Assembly: GCA_965205385.1 (NCBI GenBank)
Contig: CBDBGS010000008.1
Coordinates: forward strand, 1,994,197-2,058,196
Direction of reading: 5' to 3'
Length of the DNA stretch: 64,000 nucleotides
Origin: CATOSP01 sp965205385
Lineage (GTDB): Bacteria; Chloroflexota; Dehalococcoidia; Lucifugimonadales; UBA3495
Part shown: positions 53,842-63,336 of the stretch, piece after piece
Numbering within the stretch: the first letter of the stretch is position 1
Layout: each line of letters begins with the position of its first letter
Notes under the pieces: model-generated
Seen by the model: the letters and a program-made list of their open reading frames with translations, nothing else
Databases searched by the model: none
Told to the model about the DNA's origin: nothing
Translations under genes and position numbers: made by a program

Positions 53842-55620
53842 TCATTGTAGTTTGACCGCTGACCAGGCCCAGCAACTCAAGCGCAAGAGCTGAAAAGGGT
53901 GTCTGACTCCCCGGGCTTTCCTCGGGTCCGGCACCCACGTCGCCGCCGCTTCCTGAAACAACTTCAGGGACTTTGCAATCGTCCTAAGCTGCAGGTCCTG
54001 TCCGTCGGCCGACCGCCAGACGGTCTTGGGGCCCGACAGCGGCCCGGCCTCCAGCTCGTGCAGCGTCGTGACCATGGCCTGCAGGCCCCGGCTCAGACCC
54101 AGGAAGCGGCCCGCGCCGCGCTCCGTCTCACAGACCCACACAGCCCGGAGAGGGACTACGGCGCCAGCCGCGCGCCGGTAGGGGGCCAGTTTGTCCAAGA
54201 CTTCCTGCGGGGTCGTCGCCTCCCTTTCATACTCGACGCGGTACACTCCCCGGCCGTATGGCCCGTCGGCGTACATGACCCCGTCCGGCTGCACCTGGGT
54301 GACATCCTGGATATGCGTGACCCCCCTCCATCCCCCATGGACCGGGATACCATGGGGCTTGAGAGCCCTTACGATCCTGATCATGCCGGCATTGTGGTCC
54401 AGGTAGTGGTGGTGCCGCTGCATATCCGGATTGAGAAAGCTCGACCCCCGCCTGCGGCCGGTGGATACCGAGGTCCGGTCCCGCCCGGCCACGTAGATCA
54501 TCGCGGGGTCCGCCAGGTAATAGACCTCGTCCACCTTGGCCAGCATGCCCCCACTGACCAGGTCAGCCAGCGCCTGACGCACGGGGCCGCGGAAGTCGTC
54601 GGCGAGGTCGACGTAGTCCCCCTCCTCCAGGGCATCGAATTCTTCAGACAGCGCTAGCAGCCGGTTGGCCAACACCCCGGACAGTGCGGCCGGCGCCGGC
54701 GGGTCATCCCGGCGGCCCTGTCGAGCAGGCAGCGCCACCCTCTCCGGTTCGCCCACATTGATCTCCTCATACCGGTCGACAACCCGGTCCTCAGTGGGGA
54801 CCACTAGGCCGCGCTGGCCCACCTGCCACACCTCCCGGCCGGCCACCCACCAGGAGAAAACGTTCTGCCTCAGATACCCCAGGCGGGGGAGCAGGTCCAT
54901 GGCCTGCCGGACGCCCCACTCGTCGGGCCCGATGACCACGTACCCCGCCAGCTGGGGCGTAGGGTCGAAGGCCGGGTCGGGCTGTTCGACCAGATGGTCT
55001 CGCTCCCGCTCCTGCTCCCGCGCTTCCGATATGTACTCCAGATACGGGTGGGAGAACCGGTCTCGCCACTTTTCCATCATGAGCCGTGGCCTCAGCTGCT
55101 TCCCGACCCAGCAGAATGCAATTTCTATGCCACCGTCGTAGGTAGCGATCATTTCCACCAACTGGCCCCGGCGCAGGAACTGGACCCGTACCAGGCGCGC
55201 CTCAGACCGACTCGCCAGCCAGTTCCGGCCCTCGCCTTGAAACAGGGAGGGGGCCACCTCGTAAAACGCTTCCAGCTGCTCCAGCCTCTGGTACAACTCC
55301 CTGACGCCAGCCTCTCCCAGCCACCACGGCACATGCTGATGGTCCTCCACGTCTGGGAAAAGGGCGTCATGCAGATGGTCATGGGGCCCGTGGGCCTCAC
55401 GCCCGTGGTCGAACGTGTATACCTGCATGAGCCCCGCCAAGCTCAAGGTCCAGCGGCGCGTGGCCGGGCGTCTGCGCCCCACCATCCTGGAGACGGCCAG
55501 GCCATCATTATAGAGCCTCGCCAAGTGCCTGTTCACCGTCGCCCTGGCCAACCTCGTGACCTGTGCCAGGTTGTCCGCGGATGCCGAAGGCATCATACAG
55601 AGCCACCTTAGAACGTTCAT
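53842..55620 (-). CDS. Replication-relaxation-like protein
   Basis: ATG 55620 (MNVLRWLCMMPSASADNLAQ) follows AAGGAGG. The N-terminal 60 residues form a winged helix (LAQVTRLARATVNRHLARLY). A second winged-helix-like part lies near residues 320-390 (QALADLVSGGMLAKVDEVYY). A nuclease-like core follows: QPDGVMYADGPYGRGVYRVE then YEREATTPQEVLDKLAPYRR, matching the PD...(E)xE..R pattern of the Replic_Relax family, which acts in plasmid copy control or DNA nicking. A final frame of 60 residues is less conserved. Intact at 592 residues. It is the best sign that this segment derives from a plasmid or integrative element. Confidence 0.6.
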   Translation of the reverse strand: MNVLRWLCMMPSASADNLAQVTRLARATVNRHLARLYNDGLAVSRMVGRRRPATRRWTLSLAGLMQVYTFDHGREAHGPHDHLHDALFPDVEDHQHVPWWLGEAGVRELYQRLEQLEAFYEVAPSLFQGEGRNWLASRSEARLVRVQFLRRGQLVEMIATYDGGIEIAFCWVGKQLRPRLMMEKWRDRFSHPYLEYISEAREQERERDHLVEQPDPAFDPTPQLAGYVVIGPDEWGVRQAMDLLPRLGYLRQNVFSWWVAGREVWQVGQRGLVVPTEDRVVDRYEEINVGEPERVALPARQGRRDDPPAPAALSGVLANRLLALSEEFDALEEGDYVDLADDFRGPVRQALADLVSGGMLAKVDEVYYLADPAMIYVAGRDRTSVSTGRRRGSSFLNPDMQRHHHYLDHNAGMIRIVRALKPHGIPVHGGWRGVTHIQDVTQVQPDGVMYADGPYGRGVYRVEYEREATTPQEVLDKLAPYRRAAGAVVPLRAVWVCETERGAGRFLGLSRGLQAMVTTLHELEAGPLSGPKTVWRSADGQDLQLRTIAKSLKLFQEAAATWVPDPRKARGVRHPFQLLRLSCWAWSAVKLQ

Positions 55621-55805
55621 GAAGTGTCCACCCTCCTTCTGTCCGGTTTACGTCTGGCTTAATTTCAGGCTACCACGCCGGTGTCAAGCCCGGTTTTAAC
55701 AAAATGAACGCAGATTTCCGGCGCTGCTACCTCGGTGGGCCGGCCATCACATCCGGCCTGCTGTTGCCACGTGTGCCAGGAGATGGCCGGCCCGACAGTG
55801 CCGGG

Positions 55806-56126
55806 CTAGCGGCGTCGCCAGAAGCGGAATGAACGATGGGCAGTGTGGCGCTGGCCCGCCTCTGCGGCCGGGTCTCCTTCCTTGACGCAGTCATAGCACG
55901 GGCGAGTCGCGTCGATTGGGCACCTGGGGCCCTGCCCGTGCCCAACGAGACTCCAGTCAGGCATGTCCCCGGTCAGCCGGCCCCGGCAGGCACGGCAGAT
56001 GGGGATCCGCTGCCTGCCCCAGTCGACCATCGCATCCGCCGGTTCGCCGCAGTTGCCGCAGAACCGCTGGGCCATCCGCCGATGCCTCTGCTGCTCGGCG
56101 CGCCGCCGAAGCTCTCGGGGAGTAGT
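55806..56126 (-). CDS. Small Cys-rich zinc-ribbon protein, 106 aa
   Basis: ATG 56126 (MTTPRELRRRAEQQRHRRMA) opens a basic helix, followed by FCGNCGEPADAMVDWGRQRI then PICRACRGRLTGDMP, two CxxC knuckles of a zinc ribbon. Further Cys (GPRCPIDATRPCYDC) could form a second site. It probably binds nucleic acid. An in-frame start at 56141 is also possible. Confidence 0.6.
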   Translation of the reverse strand, partial: TTPRELRRRAEQQRHRRMAQRFCGNCGEPADAMVDWGRQRIPICRACRGRLTGDMPDWSLVGHGQGPRCPIDATRPCYDCVKEGDPAAEAGQRHTAHRSFRFWRRR

Positions 56127-56439
56127 CATCTCTCGCCTCACTCGGTTTCAGGGTCAACTGCGTCTGGAAAAATTGTATGCCAAACTCCTTGGGCCGCGTT
56201 TTGACGAAATGGTCGAGCCTGGAGGTGACGCGCGGCGGCCACAACGTTTTCGTCAGAGGAGTTCGCCCAATCCGGGACTCGTCCGTGTCTCCCCAGCCAC
56301 CGGGCCCTCATCTGCGCGAGGTGTCCGGGTCCTGGACGGATTTGCGAAACGAATGCCCCTCGCCCCCCGATTTTCCGCTCGTGATGCGCCTGCCCTTGGG
56401 TGGCTCCGTTTGGTCGGCTTGTTGAAAAAGCTTGCCTAA

Positions 56440-56457
56440 GCCCGAATCCACCGAAGG
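56440..56457 (+). repeat. Solitary IS1380 terminal repeat
   Basis: GCCCGAATCCACCGAAGG at 56440-56457 is identical to the end of the IS1380 copy at 19667. No IS1380 leader or transposase follows it. It is probably the scar of a deleted or recombined IS1380. Confidence 0.8.
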
Positions 56458-56693
56458 GATGAGGTTACAGCAGCGGAAAGGGCGATGAGGGGCAAGGGGA
56501 GGCGATGGTCCGGGCACGATTTCGGGTAGAGGGGGCCGGTGTCTGCTTTCAGTCGCCGCAGGGAGGCCTTGTGGCCGTCTGCGGACGTTGGGCAGGGCGA
56601 GATGGTGGGGAGAGGACGCAGCAAGAGACCATGTTACTAACGGACTTAAGCGGAGTGTTGGATTACAATGCCGGGTAGCTAAGCTGTGGGAGG

Positions 56694-57982
56694 GTGCACC
56701 GGAATGCTGAAACCATTGGACGGCACCGACGAGACTCAACGTTGTTCCAGTTCGCCACCCGCCGGATGGGGGATTTCATCGACCCCGACCATCTGCTGAT
56801 CCGCATTGACGAGCAATTCGCTTTCGCCGAGTTGGTAGCTCCCCTGGAGGGGCACTATTGCCCGGACAACGGTCGCCCCGCCATCCACCCGGAAGTCATG
56901 GTCAGGGGCGCTCCTTGTCTGCTCCCTGTACAACATCTCCTCCTTCCGGAGGTTGAGTTCCGCCATAGCCGAGAATCTGGCCTACCGCTGGTTTTGCTTC
57001 CCAACCATCGACGACCCGGTCTTCGACCATTCCACCGTCAGCTACTTCATCGAGCGGATTGGCCGAGAGGGCTTCAGCGCCTTCTTCCAGGGCATGAATG
57101 AAGAACTGCTCCGGCCGGGGCTGCTGTCGCCGGAGATGTACGCCGATTCCAGCCTGGTCAAGGCCAACGTGAACAGCCGCCAGTTGTCCCGCAGCGGTTT
57201 GACCGTAGCGGAGTTCAGGGAACGGGCCATCGAGGAAAACGGTCTGTTCGTTCTGAACGACTCCGGCGCGGACGAGAATGGGATGGGAGGAAACGAAATA
57301 TTACCAGGATTCCAAGGGTCATCTGCCGTTAAGCCCAGTGGACACCGATGCCCGCTGGCGCACCAGCAGGCCCAGCAAGCCGCCGGAACTGAATTACCAG
57401 GACAACGCCATAATGCCATAGTGGACCGGGGCGGTTTCATCCTTTCCCGGGGAGTCACCCACGCTTCCGAGAGGGAATGGAAGGCCTTGCCCCAGTTGCT
57501 TGAACACCTCCCCCTGCCGCCAGTCTCGCTGGCGGCTGACACCGCTCTTGGAGGAACAGGGCATCACGGCCTATATCCCCATCCATCCCAGACAGGAATC
57601 GAACATGGTGGCCAGAGGAGGCTTTGAGTACCGGGGATACCACATGGTCTGTTCCCGGGGCAAGGTGCTGAAACGGGCTGCCTATCACTGCCGCAACGCC
57701 AGCTACCAGTACGTAGCCAGGCAGAACGATTGCCAGGCTTGCCCCATCAAAGAACATTGTCTTCCTCTCTATCAGAAACGCCGCTACCTGGGACTGACCA
57801 CGTATTACCCGCTATACCTCCAGGCCAGAGAGGGGAACCGGACCTCAGACTACCGGCGAGAGATGATGCGGCGTCAGACCATTGCCGAAGGGATCTTCGC
57901 GTCATTAGACCGGCTGGGATGGGCGAAGTCCCGGCTGCGGGGGTTGTGGAAGGTTGACTGCGAGGGATTCATGGCGCCATAA
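56694..57982 (+). pseudogene. IS1182-family transposase, frameshifted
   Basis: The segments, in order, are FQFATRRMGDFIDPDHLLIR and HYCPDNGRPAIHPEVMVR (frame 1); SSAIAENLAYRWFCFPTIDD then STVSYFIERIGREGF and PEMYADSSLVKANV (frame 2, after an extra G near 56907); NAIVDRGGFILSRGVTHASE and LLEEQGITAYIPIHPRQESN, then QNDCQACPIKEHCLP and MMRRQTIAEGIFASLDRLGW (after further shifts near 57290 and 57545). This is the complete domain order of an IS1182 transposase with at least three indels. Not functional. Confidence 0.8.
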
Positions 57983-58189
57983 CCCGCAATGTGCTGAAGA
58001 CCGTACGCCGGTTGGGCTCCACCACGGGACCGCCTGAGCCTGACGGTTCAGGCGGTCTTCCCCAGTTCCAGCAACCGGTGAGTTGGGGACATCGTTGCCC
58101 AGTTGCCCTCGTCTCACCACGGTAGGAAGCTGAACATCCACCCCCGCCATTCGCCCTTCCCCATCAGAAACCGGCTTTTTCAACAAGCC

Positions 58190-58587
58190 GTCTGAGATGA
58201 ACTTGACAAGACTCCGGGGAATCAAACCCCCGGCCTGGAGGTGATGGGAGGGGGGTGGGCAGCGGCAACCGAGTACAGGATCGCCCGAAGAAAGGGTTGC
58301 CGACCGGGATGGCTGCGAAACGCGAAGTTTCTGTGAGATGGGGGGTCAGGCCCGGAGCGAACCGGACGAGCTACGACAATCGGCAGTGCCATGTACTGGC
58401 GCGGACTGGCTCGGCAAAGCCGTCGTCTCCGCATGACGCGGGAGTTTCAGTTGTAAGTGTGGCGAGGAAAATGCCGGGCAGTGCAGGCCAAAACCACTGG
58501 CCAACTATTGGTAGATAAAGTGGTATATAATTGCTTACATCAGTCTCATTAACGCCGATATCACGCTCATTTACCCCTTATTAGTGG
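58190..58587. other. Stretch between IS relic and tRNA-Ser, no gene seen
   Basis: About 400 bp. A hairpin-like CCGGGGAATCAAACCCCCGG occurs near 58217-58236 and looks like a tRNA T-arm, but no clover-leaf surrounds it. A frame at 58255-58518 (plus) has no start signal or recognisable product. Confidence 0.5.
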
Positions 58588-58673
58588 CGGAGAGGGCGGG
58601 ATTCGAACCCGCGAGAAGCAAGGCCCCTACGCGATTTCCAGTCGCGCCCATTCGTCCACTCTGGCACCTCTCC
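58588..58673 (-). tRNA. tRNA-Ser (anticodon GGA)
   Basis: On the minus strand the acceptor stem GGAGAGG pairs with CCTCTCC (58589-58595). The anticodon loop reads CTGGAAA, so the anticodon is GGA. There is a long variable arm, typical of tRNA-Ser, and a T-arm GCGGGTTCGAATCCCGC. CCA is not encoded. Its 3' end faces the accessory segment, a usual integration site, although I found no matching att repeat. Confidence 0.95.
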
Positions 58674-58860
58674 TCTGCCAACAACCATTATAGGTTCTCG
58701 TCTTTTCTAGTGTCCACTCGGTCGCGCCAGATCCCAGGGTCTTTCGATAATTGATTCAGCCGCGAATATCCGGTCAAGGCGGACAGGCGATTTCTCCTGG
58801 TATGCCACTATTCAGACAGCCGAAATACTCTGGGTACCGGCCCGCGCTACTTTTCATGGC

Positions 58861-58897
58861 CGGGAGAGGTGCCATATCGGGAGAGGTGCCATATAAT
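58861..58897 (+). promoter_or_regulatory. 17-bp tandem repeat with -10 box before the Rieske gene
   Basis: CGGGAGAGGTGCCATAT occurs twice in tandem (58861-58877 and 58878-58894), and the second copy runs into TATAAT (58892-58897). Transcription would begin near 58904, about 70 bases before the start codon. No good -35 box is seen. Confidence 0.45.
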
Positions 58898-58974
58898 GTA
58901 CAGCGTTTGAATTGAGGCTGGAGTCTGGCTGGGCCTGCTTCGAGCTTCAACGCGTGATACGCGAGGAGGAGAAC

Positions 58975-59298
58975 ATGGCCGAAGAGGGCTTTGTCAAGGT
59001 TGCTGACGTGGGAGAACTGTCGCCCGGCGACATGAAAGTAGTCGAGGTCGGCTCGGAACCGGTGCTGGTCGCAAATGTCGATGGGAACATCGTCGCCTGC
59101 GACGATACCTGCACCCATGCCCTGGCCAGTCTCTCCGAAGGCGACTTGAGCGGAGAAGAGATCGAGTGTCCCCTACATGGGGCCGCGTTCAATGTGACAA
59201 CCGGAGAGGTGTTGACACCTCCTGCCGAAGACAAACTGAAGACCTACGAGGTCAGGATAGACGGCGGCGACGTGATGGTGGGTCCGGCCAAAGAGTAG
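58975..59298 (+). CDS. Rieske [2Fe-2S] ferredoxin
   Basis: This is a small soluble electron carrier of the kind that feeds oxygenases. ATG 58975 follows GAGGAGG. The 107-residue protein has the first ligand pair in DDTCTHALASLSEGDL (Cys-x-His) and the second in IECPLHGAAFNVTTGEVL (Cys-x-x-His), the Rieske pattern. GAAFNVTTGEVLTPPAED is as in NirD/BphF-type ferredoxins. Its length fits this group. It stands alone; the partner enzyme is not adjacent. Confidence 0.93.
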   Translation: MAEEGFVKVADVGELSPGDMKVVEVGSEPVLVANVDGNIVACDDTCTHALASLSEGDLSGEEIECPLHGAAFNVTTGEVLTPPAEDKLKTYEVRIDGGDVMVGPAKE

Positions 59299-59348
59299 CC
59301 TGCCGTCGCCCTAATGCGCGCGGGGCGGTCAAACCCGGGATACGGCGC

Positions 59349-59957
59349 CTAACGGGTTATCAGGGGAGCGTATTGTGTGATGCCGTCGAGTAGCCGCACC
59401 TTGGAAAAGGGCCAATAGACGAACCATACCTTTCCCACTACGTAGGTCTCCGACACGGGTCCCCAGATCCGCGAGTCGTTGCTGCTGCGCCGGTTATCCC
59501 CCAAGACGAAGTATTCCTTCTCCCTGAGGCGGATGGGTCCCACGCGGGAGGTGTCTAGGCGGTCAAGGTAGGGCTCGGTGAGCGCCTGCCCATTGATATA
59601 CACCTTGCCCTGTTGAATCTCTACCTCTTCGCCGGGTAGTCCGATCACTCGTTTGACGAAGTCCTTGCTCGGGTCTCTAGGGAAGTGAAAAACGATGACT
59701 TCTCCCCGCTTGGGGGGATGGATGGCGTACCGCGTATCAGGGGTTTCCGCCTGCCAAAATGGGATGATCCGGGATAGCCGGTCCATATCCAGCTGAGAAT
59801 AGACCAGCTTATTGACGATAAGATGCTGACCCGACTCCAGTGTGGGGTTCATGCTGGAGCCTTCGACCTTGAAGTTCCGGATGCTGGTATGGATCAATAG
59901 GAAGACGATTATGGCCAGGATAACCGCTTCCAGGAGTTCTCTGAATACCCGGTCCAT
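59349..59957 (-). CDS. lepB: Signal peptidase I
   Basis: This membrane serine protease removes signal peptides from exported proteins. I prefer ATG 59957 (MDRVFRELLEAVILAIIVFL) over an upstream TTG at 60002. It has one N-terminal membrane helix. The catalytic Ser is in KVEGSSMNPTLESGQHLIVN and the Lys in DFVKRVIGLPGEEVEI. The third box is YFVLGDNRRSSNDSRIWGPV. Length about 202, normal for Gram-positive-like or Chloroflexota types. Confidence 0.93.
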   Translation of the reverse strand: MDRVFRELLEAVILAIIVFLLIHTSIRNFKVEGSSMNPTLESGQHLIVNKLVYSQLDMDRLSRIIPFWQAETPDTRYAIHPPKRGEVIVFHFPRDPSKDFVKRVIGLPGEEVEIQQGKVYINGQALTEPYLDRLDTSRVGPIRLREKEYFVLGDNRRSSNDSRIWGPVSETYVVGKVWFVYWPFSKVRLLDGITQYAPLITR

Positions 59958-60201
59958 ATCTACCTGACGAGGACTCCGCGCCCGAGACCAATATCGGCTC
60001 AAGGAGCTTGGAGTTTTAGTTGCGCTCCATTCGAGTCTACGCGCCCAGACACGCAGCCGAAAAATTATATCATCCGCAAGGCCGGAAAATTATCGTGTTC
60101 TGTCAGCGCCAATTGTTCAGTTACCCCCCCTCTGCTACAATCGGCGTCGACTAGTCTGGATTGCATCGGCCTATAAAGTTTGATCTTGGGGGACCGCACG
60201 G

Positions 60202-61104
60202 ATGGAATGGCGATTCCAGCTTCTGGCGACACCCTTCGGCGGAATAACCGAAGGTCCGGTCTGGGACGGCGAAGCCGTCCTGTTCACCCACATTCCGGCG
60301 AGCCGCATCATGCGCTTCGACCCCAAATCCGGGGAGTTCTCTGAAGTTCGCGGCGGCACGAACCACACCAATGGACTGGCCCACGACGCTGAAGGACGGC
60401 TATATGGGTGCTGTTCCGGCGGGCGTTCCATCGTGCGTTTCGGTCCTGACGGGACGACCACGACCATCGCCGACCGGGTGGATGGACGGAAACTCAACAC
60501 CCCCAACGACCTGGCTGTGGACCGGCGGGGACGCATCTGGTTCACTAACCCCTGGAATACGCCGAACGTCGACGCTTCGGAGATCGAGGAGTTGGACAAC
60601 CGTTCCGTACTCCGCGCCGATCCCCAGGCAGACGGGAGCTATAGCGTTACCCGCGCAACCTTCGACACCACCATGCCCAACGGGATTCTGGTCTCTCCCG
60701 ACGACTCCACGCTGTACGTGGCTGAGAGCAACAGCGACGACATCACCTTGGACCGCGAGCTAAGAGCGTATCCGATAAGGGATGACGGAAGCCTTGGCCC
60801 CTATACCGTGCTGCACACCTTTGGTAGAGACCAGGACGGTGTCCACCGCGGCATCGACGGGATGTGCCTGGACATCGACGGTAATATCGTCGCCACGGCG
60901 GGGTGGCCCTCGGCCGGTCCAGGGCCAATGATATACGTGTTCTCTCCCTCGGGCCGCGTCCTGGAAACTCACCGTGTCCAGGCCACCAGGCCCACCAACT
61001 GCTGTTTCGGCGGACCGGACCGCTCTACTCTGTACGTCACCAGCACGGACGGCCATTTTCTCAAAGCCGAGACCAACCGCGTAGGCTGGGCGATCTATCC
61101 TTAG
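60202..61104 (+). CDS. SMP-30/gluconolactonase-family protein
   Basis: This is a six-bladed beta-propeller that hydrolyses sugar or other lactones with a bound divalent metal. ATG 60202 has GGGGGACC upstream. The metal ligands are recognisable: Glu in GITEGPVWDGEAVLF, Asn in KLNTPNDLAVDRRGRIWFTN, Asn in TTMPNGILVSPDDSTLYVAE, and Asp in GIDGMCLDIDGNIVATAG. The 300-residue length is usual. It is transcribed divergently from the signal peptidase. Cellular location: cytoplasm, since there is no signal peptide. Confidence 0.9.
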   Translation: MEWRFQLLATPFGGITEGPVWDGEAVLFTHIPASRIMRFDPKSGEFSEVRGGTNHTNGLAHDAEGRLYGCCSGGRSIVRFGPDGTTTTIADRVDGRKLNTPNDLAVDRRGRIWFTNPWNTPNVDASEIEELDNRSVLRADPQADGSYSVTRATFDTTMPNGILVSPDDSTLYVAESNSDDITLDRELRAYPIRDDGSLGPYTVLHTFGRDQDGVHRGIDGMCLDIDGNIVATAGWPSAGPGPMIYVFSPSGRVLETHRVQATRPTNCCFGGPDRSTLYVTSTDGHFLKAETNRVGWAIYP

Positions 61105-61160
61105 CAAGAATCGCGCCACCGGGACGCCCACAGCCGGGTGGGCCAGATAGGTCGAATGAT

Positions 61161-61508
61161 ATGAGCCTGGGAAATTTCGGAGTAAATAGAAGGCAACGCC
61201 GTCAGGGCGGAGGGCGTGGGAGCGGTACGGACCACGTCGAAGAGCTGATGGGTTGTACAGAGCTTTACATCTACCAGACGCCCAATACCCGGCCCAAAGG
61301 CTACACTGGGCTAAAGACCTTCCTAGAGGCGCAGGAGTGTGAGGTCATTTTCACAGCCGACGCGCCACCTGAACTCAGCCGTTATGAAACCATGCGCATC
61401 ACGCATAGGCGGGCCGAGCATATCCCAGATGTAGTGGTAAAGCGCGCGCACTCCTGGGCCCACCAGCGGAACTACCTCCACAGTTTCTTCAAGCCCCTTT
61501 ATCGGTAG
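61161..61508 (+). CDS. Unknown small basic protein, 115 aa
   Basis: ATG 61161 (MSLGNFGVNRRQRRQGGGRG) is a plausible start; ATG 61249 (MGCTELYIYQTPNTRPKGYT) is another. The C-terminal part looks protein-like (ECEVIFTADAPPELSRYETM, RAEHIPDVVVKRAHSWAH). No domain recognised. It lies 56 bp after the lactonase on the same strand and may be co-transcribed. Confidence 0.5.
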   Translation: MSLGNFGVNRRQRRQGGGRGSGTDHVEELMGCTELYIYQTPNTRPKGYTGLKTFLEAQECEVIFTADAPPELSRYETMRITHRRAEHIPDVVVKRAHSWAHQRNYLHSFFKPLYR

Positions 61509-61655
61509 CTCTCCTTCTCCTAGCCCCCCGCCACTTGGCCTGGCTCTCTCCTTCGCCATGATGACTTTTGCTGACACTTGGGCCTTGATGTCCCGTATGC
61601 ACGCCACTATTATTAGAACATACGGTCCAATTAACCGAAGTCAAGGAGTCTGAAG

Positions 61656-62561
61656 ATGGCAGGGGCAGAGGTACAGGAAATCCAATGCAAGTCTTTGCTC
61701 AACAAGCTGGATATCCCGAATTTCCCGTTCCGCTGGACACTGAACCCCTATCGTGGGTGCCGCCATGCATGCCGGTACTGCTATGCCAGGCCAACTCACG
61801 AATTCTGGGGGTTGGACGCGGGCAGGGAGTTCGAGCAAAGGGTATTTGCCAAGGTCAATAGCCCGGAAGTGTTGCGGAAGGAGCTAAAGAAGCCCAGTTG
61901 GCGCGGTGAAGGCATCGCAATCGGCACGGCTTCGGACCCTTATGAGCCAGCCGAGGCCGAGTACGAATTGACAAGGCGCATCATCGAGGTCCTGTGCGAC
62001 TTTGAGAACCCGGCGTCGATCACCACCAAGGGTGTGTTGGTCAGGAGAGATGCGGACGTGCTCCGCGAACTCCGGCAAGTCGCCGACGTTCGGGTCAACT
62101 TCAGCATAGGCAGTATGGACCCGGAGGTCTGGAAGCTCACCGAGCCTGGTACGCCCAGCCCGATGGCCCGTATGGAGGCGATGCGGCACTTGGTGGAGAA
62201 TGGAATCCCTGCCGGTGTAATGATGGCCCCGCTGATTCCGGGGATCTCCGACAGCGCCGAGAGCATTCATGCCGTCGCCGCCGCGGCGGCTGAACACAAC
62301 GCCCAATTCATCGGCGCCAACGTCTTGTTTCTGAAACCCGGCTCCAAGGAATGGTTTATGCCCATGCTGCGTGAGGCTTATCCTCACCTGACGCCATCCT
62401 ACGCCAAGTTGTACCGTAAGACCTATGCGCCCCGGGATTACACGTCCGAGGTGTTGAAGTTGGTGGATGATGCGCGGAGGAGCTGGAGACTGCCCAGCAT
62501 GGAACCCACCAAGAAAATGCAGCAACCACAACGGCAGTTGCAACTGGCGTTGAGCGTCTAG
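61656..62561 (+). CDS. Radical SAM protein, SPL/Rv2578c-like
   Basis: This is an iron-sulfur enzyme that splits S-adenosylmethionine. ATG 61656 follows AAGGAG. The cluster motif is in YRGCRHACRYCYARPTHEFW (CxxxCxxC). The TIM-barrel strands follow (IAIGTASDPYEPAEAEYELT, SITTKGVLVRRDADVLREL, VNFSIGSMDPEVWKLTEPG). The C-terminal region (FLKPGSKEWFMPMLREAYP) is typical of the Rv2578c-like group related to spore photoproduct lyase. 301 residues, intact. The substrate is unknown. Confidence 0.9.
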   Translation: MAGAEVQEIQCKSLLNKLDIPNFPFRWTLNPYRGCRHACRYCYARPTHEFWGLDAGREFEQRVFAKVNSPEVLRKELKKPSWRGEGIAIGTASDPYEPAEAEYELTRRIIEVLCDFENPASITTKGVLVRRDADVLRELRQVADVRVNFSIGSMDPEVWKLTEPGTPSPMARMEAMRHLVENGIPAGVMMAPLIPGISDSAESIHAVAAAAAEHNAQFIGANVLFLKPGSKEWFMPMLREAYPHLTPSYAKLYRKTYAPRDYTSEVLKLVDDARRSWRLPSMEPTKKMQQPQRQLQLALSV

Positions 62562-62782
62562 ACTTGGCTTAGGCCTGGGGGTGGGAGCTTGGGTCAGGTG
62601 CGGTGAAGGGGACGGTCGCCGAGAACGGCGGTGGCCGTTAGAAGGCTCAAGCCCTTCACTCCGCGATCTTGCCAGCCGCCAGCAGGTCCGACCAGCAGTG
62701 GATTCATCGTTGTTGGGTCCCGTGGTTGCCTTTTTGACCAGCGGAAGCGTTACCGGCTGACCCCGGAGACGATCGCACCGGG

Positions 62783-63247
62783 TTAAATCTGCCTCCAGAA
62801 GGGCGCCCGTTGCCGCTGCCTTTCCAGAAGGGACACATCCAGCAAATCAGGCTGCCTGCCGGAGTCGGGAGCCGACGCCTCGGGAATCCCCAGCTTTTGG
62901 AATACTTCCCTGTTTGTGTAGTACCCGTTGTAGGTCTGGCGCACCAGTTCATCGAAGAACGCGGAATTGGCGGCCTCCACTTCCCGTAGCGCGGAGTCTT
63001 GGTCCTCGCCCGATAACCCTTCGAAATCTCCCTGTCCCTTGGCCGAAGCCGCGATTCCGATCTTGGCCAGCCCTTCGATGAACTGACGCCTGATAGGCAT
63101 CTGGGCTACCAGAACTCCCTCGATAAACCCTGGCAGTCCCATTTCGGCCGCGCCGGGCATCTCCCCTTCGGGTGGAATGATCCGGTCTACGACGGCGGTT
63201 AACAGGGCCAATTGCTGGTCCGTGAGGACCCGGTCTATGGTGGGCAT
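62783..63247 (-). CDS. Gluconate 2-dehydrogenase subunit 3-family protein
   Basis: This is the small gamma-type subunit that accompanies GMC dehydrogenases. ATG 63247 (MPTIDRVLTDQQLALLTAVV) has GGAGGAATC upstream. The family start is clear: LTDQQLALLTAVVDRIIPPE followed by MPGAAEMGLPGFIEGVLV. The central SALREVEAANSAFFDELVRQ and TYNGYYTNREVFQKLG are also typical. There is no TAT signal here, although many relatives have one. Its large subunit is not in the window; the GMC gene at 35654 is dead. Confidence 0.85.
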   Translation of the reverse strand: MPTIDRVLTDQQLALLTAVVDRIIPPEGEMPGAAEMGLPGFIEGVLVAQMPIRRQFIEGLAKIGIAASAKGQGDFEGLSGEDQDSALREVEAANSAFFDELVRQTYNGYYTNREVFQKLGIPEASAPDSGRQPDLLDVSLLERQRQRAPFWRQI

Positions 63248-63336
63248 TTCGGTTGATTCCTCCGGTGTCTGGCTAATGCCATGTTGCGATGCCGACTATG
63301 GGCCCAGGTTTGTTCGGGATTCACACGGAGACCGAA

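Larger units (their letters stand above)
56416..58189 (+). mobile_element. IS1182-type element, decayed third copy
   Basis: GGCTTGTTGAAAAAGC (56416-56431) and its exact reverse complement (58174-58189) bound 1,774 bp holding a broken IS1182 transposase. It is a different lineage from the two copies at the left edge of the window. A lone IS1380 end lies just inside the left repeat. Confidence 0.75.

Noticed and set aside
58205..58240. Second tRNA near 58.2 kb
   Set aside because: Only a T-arm-like hairpin is present; no acceptor, D or anticodon stem can be drawn around it.
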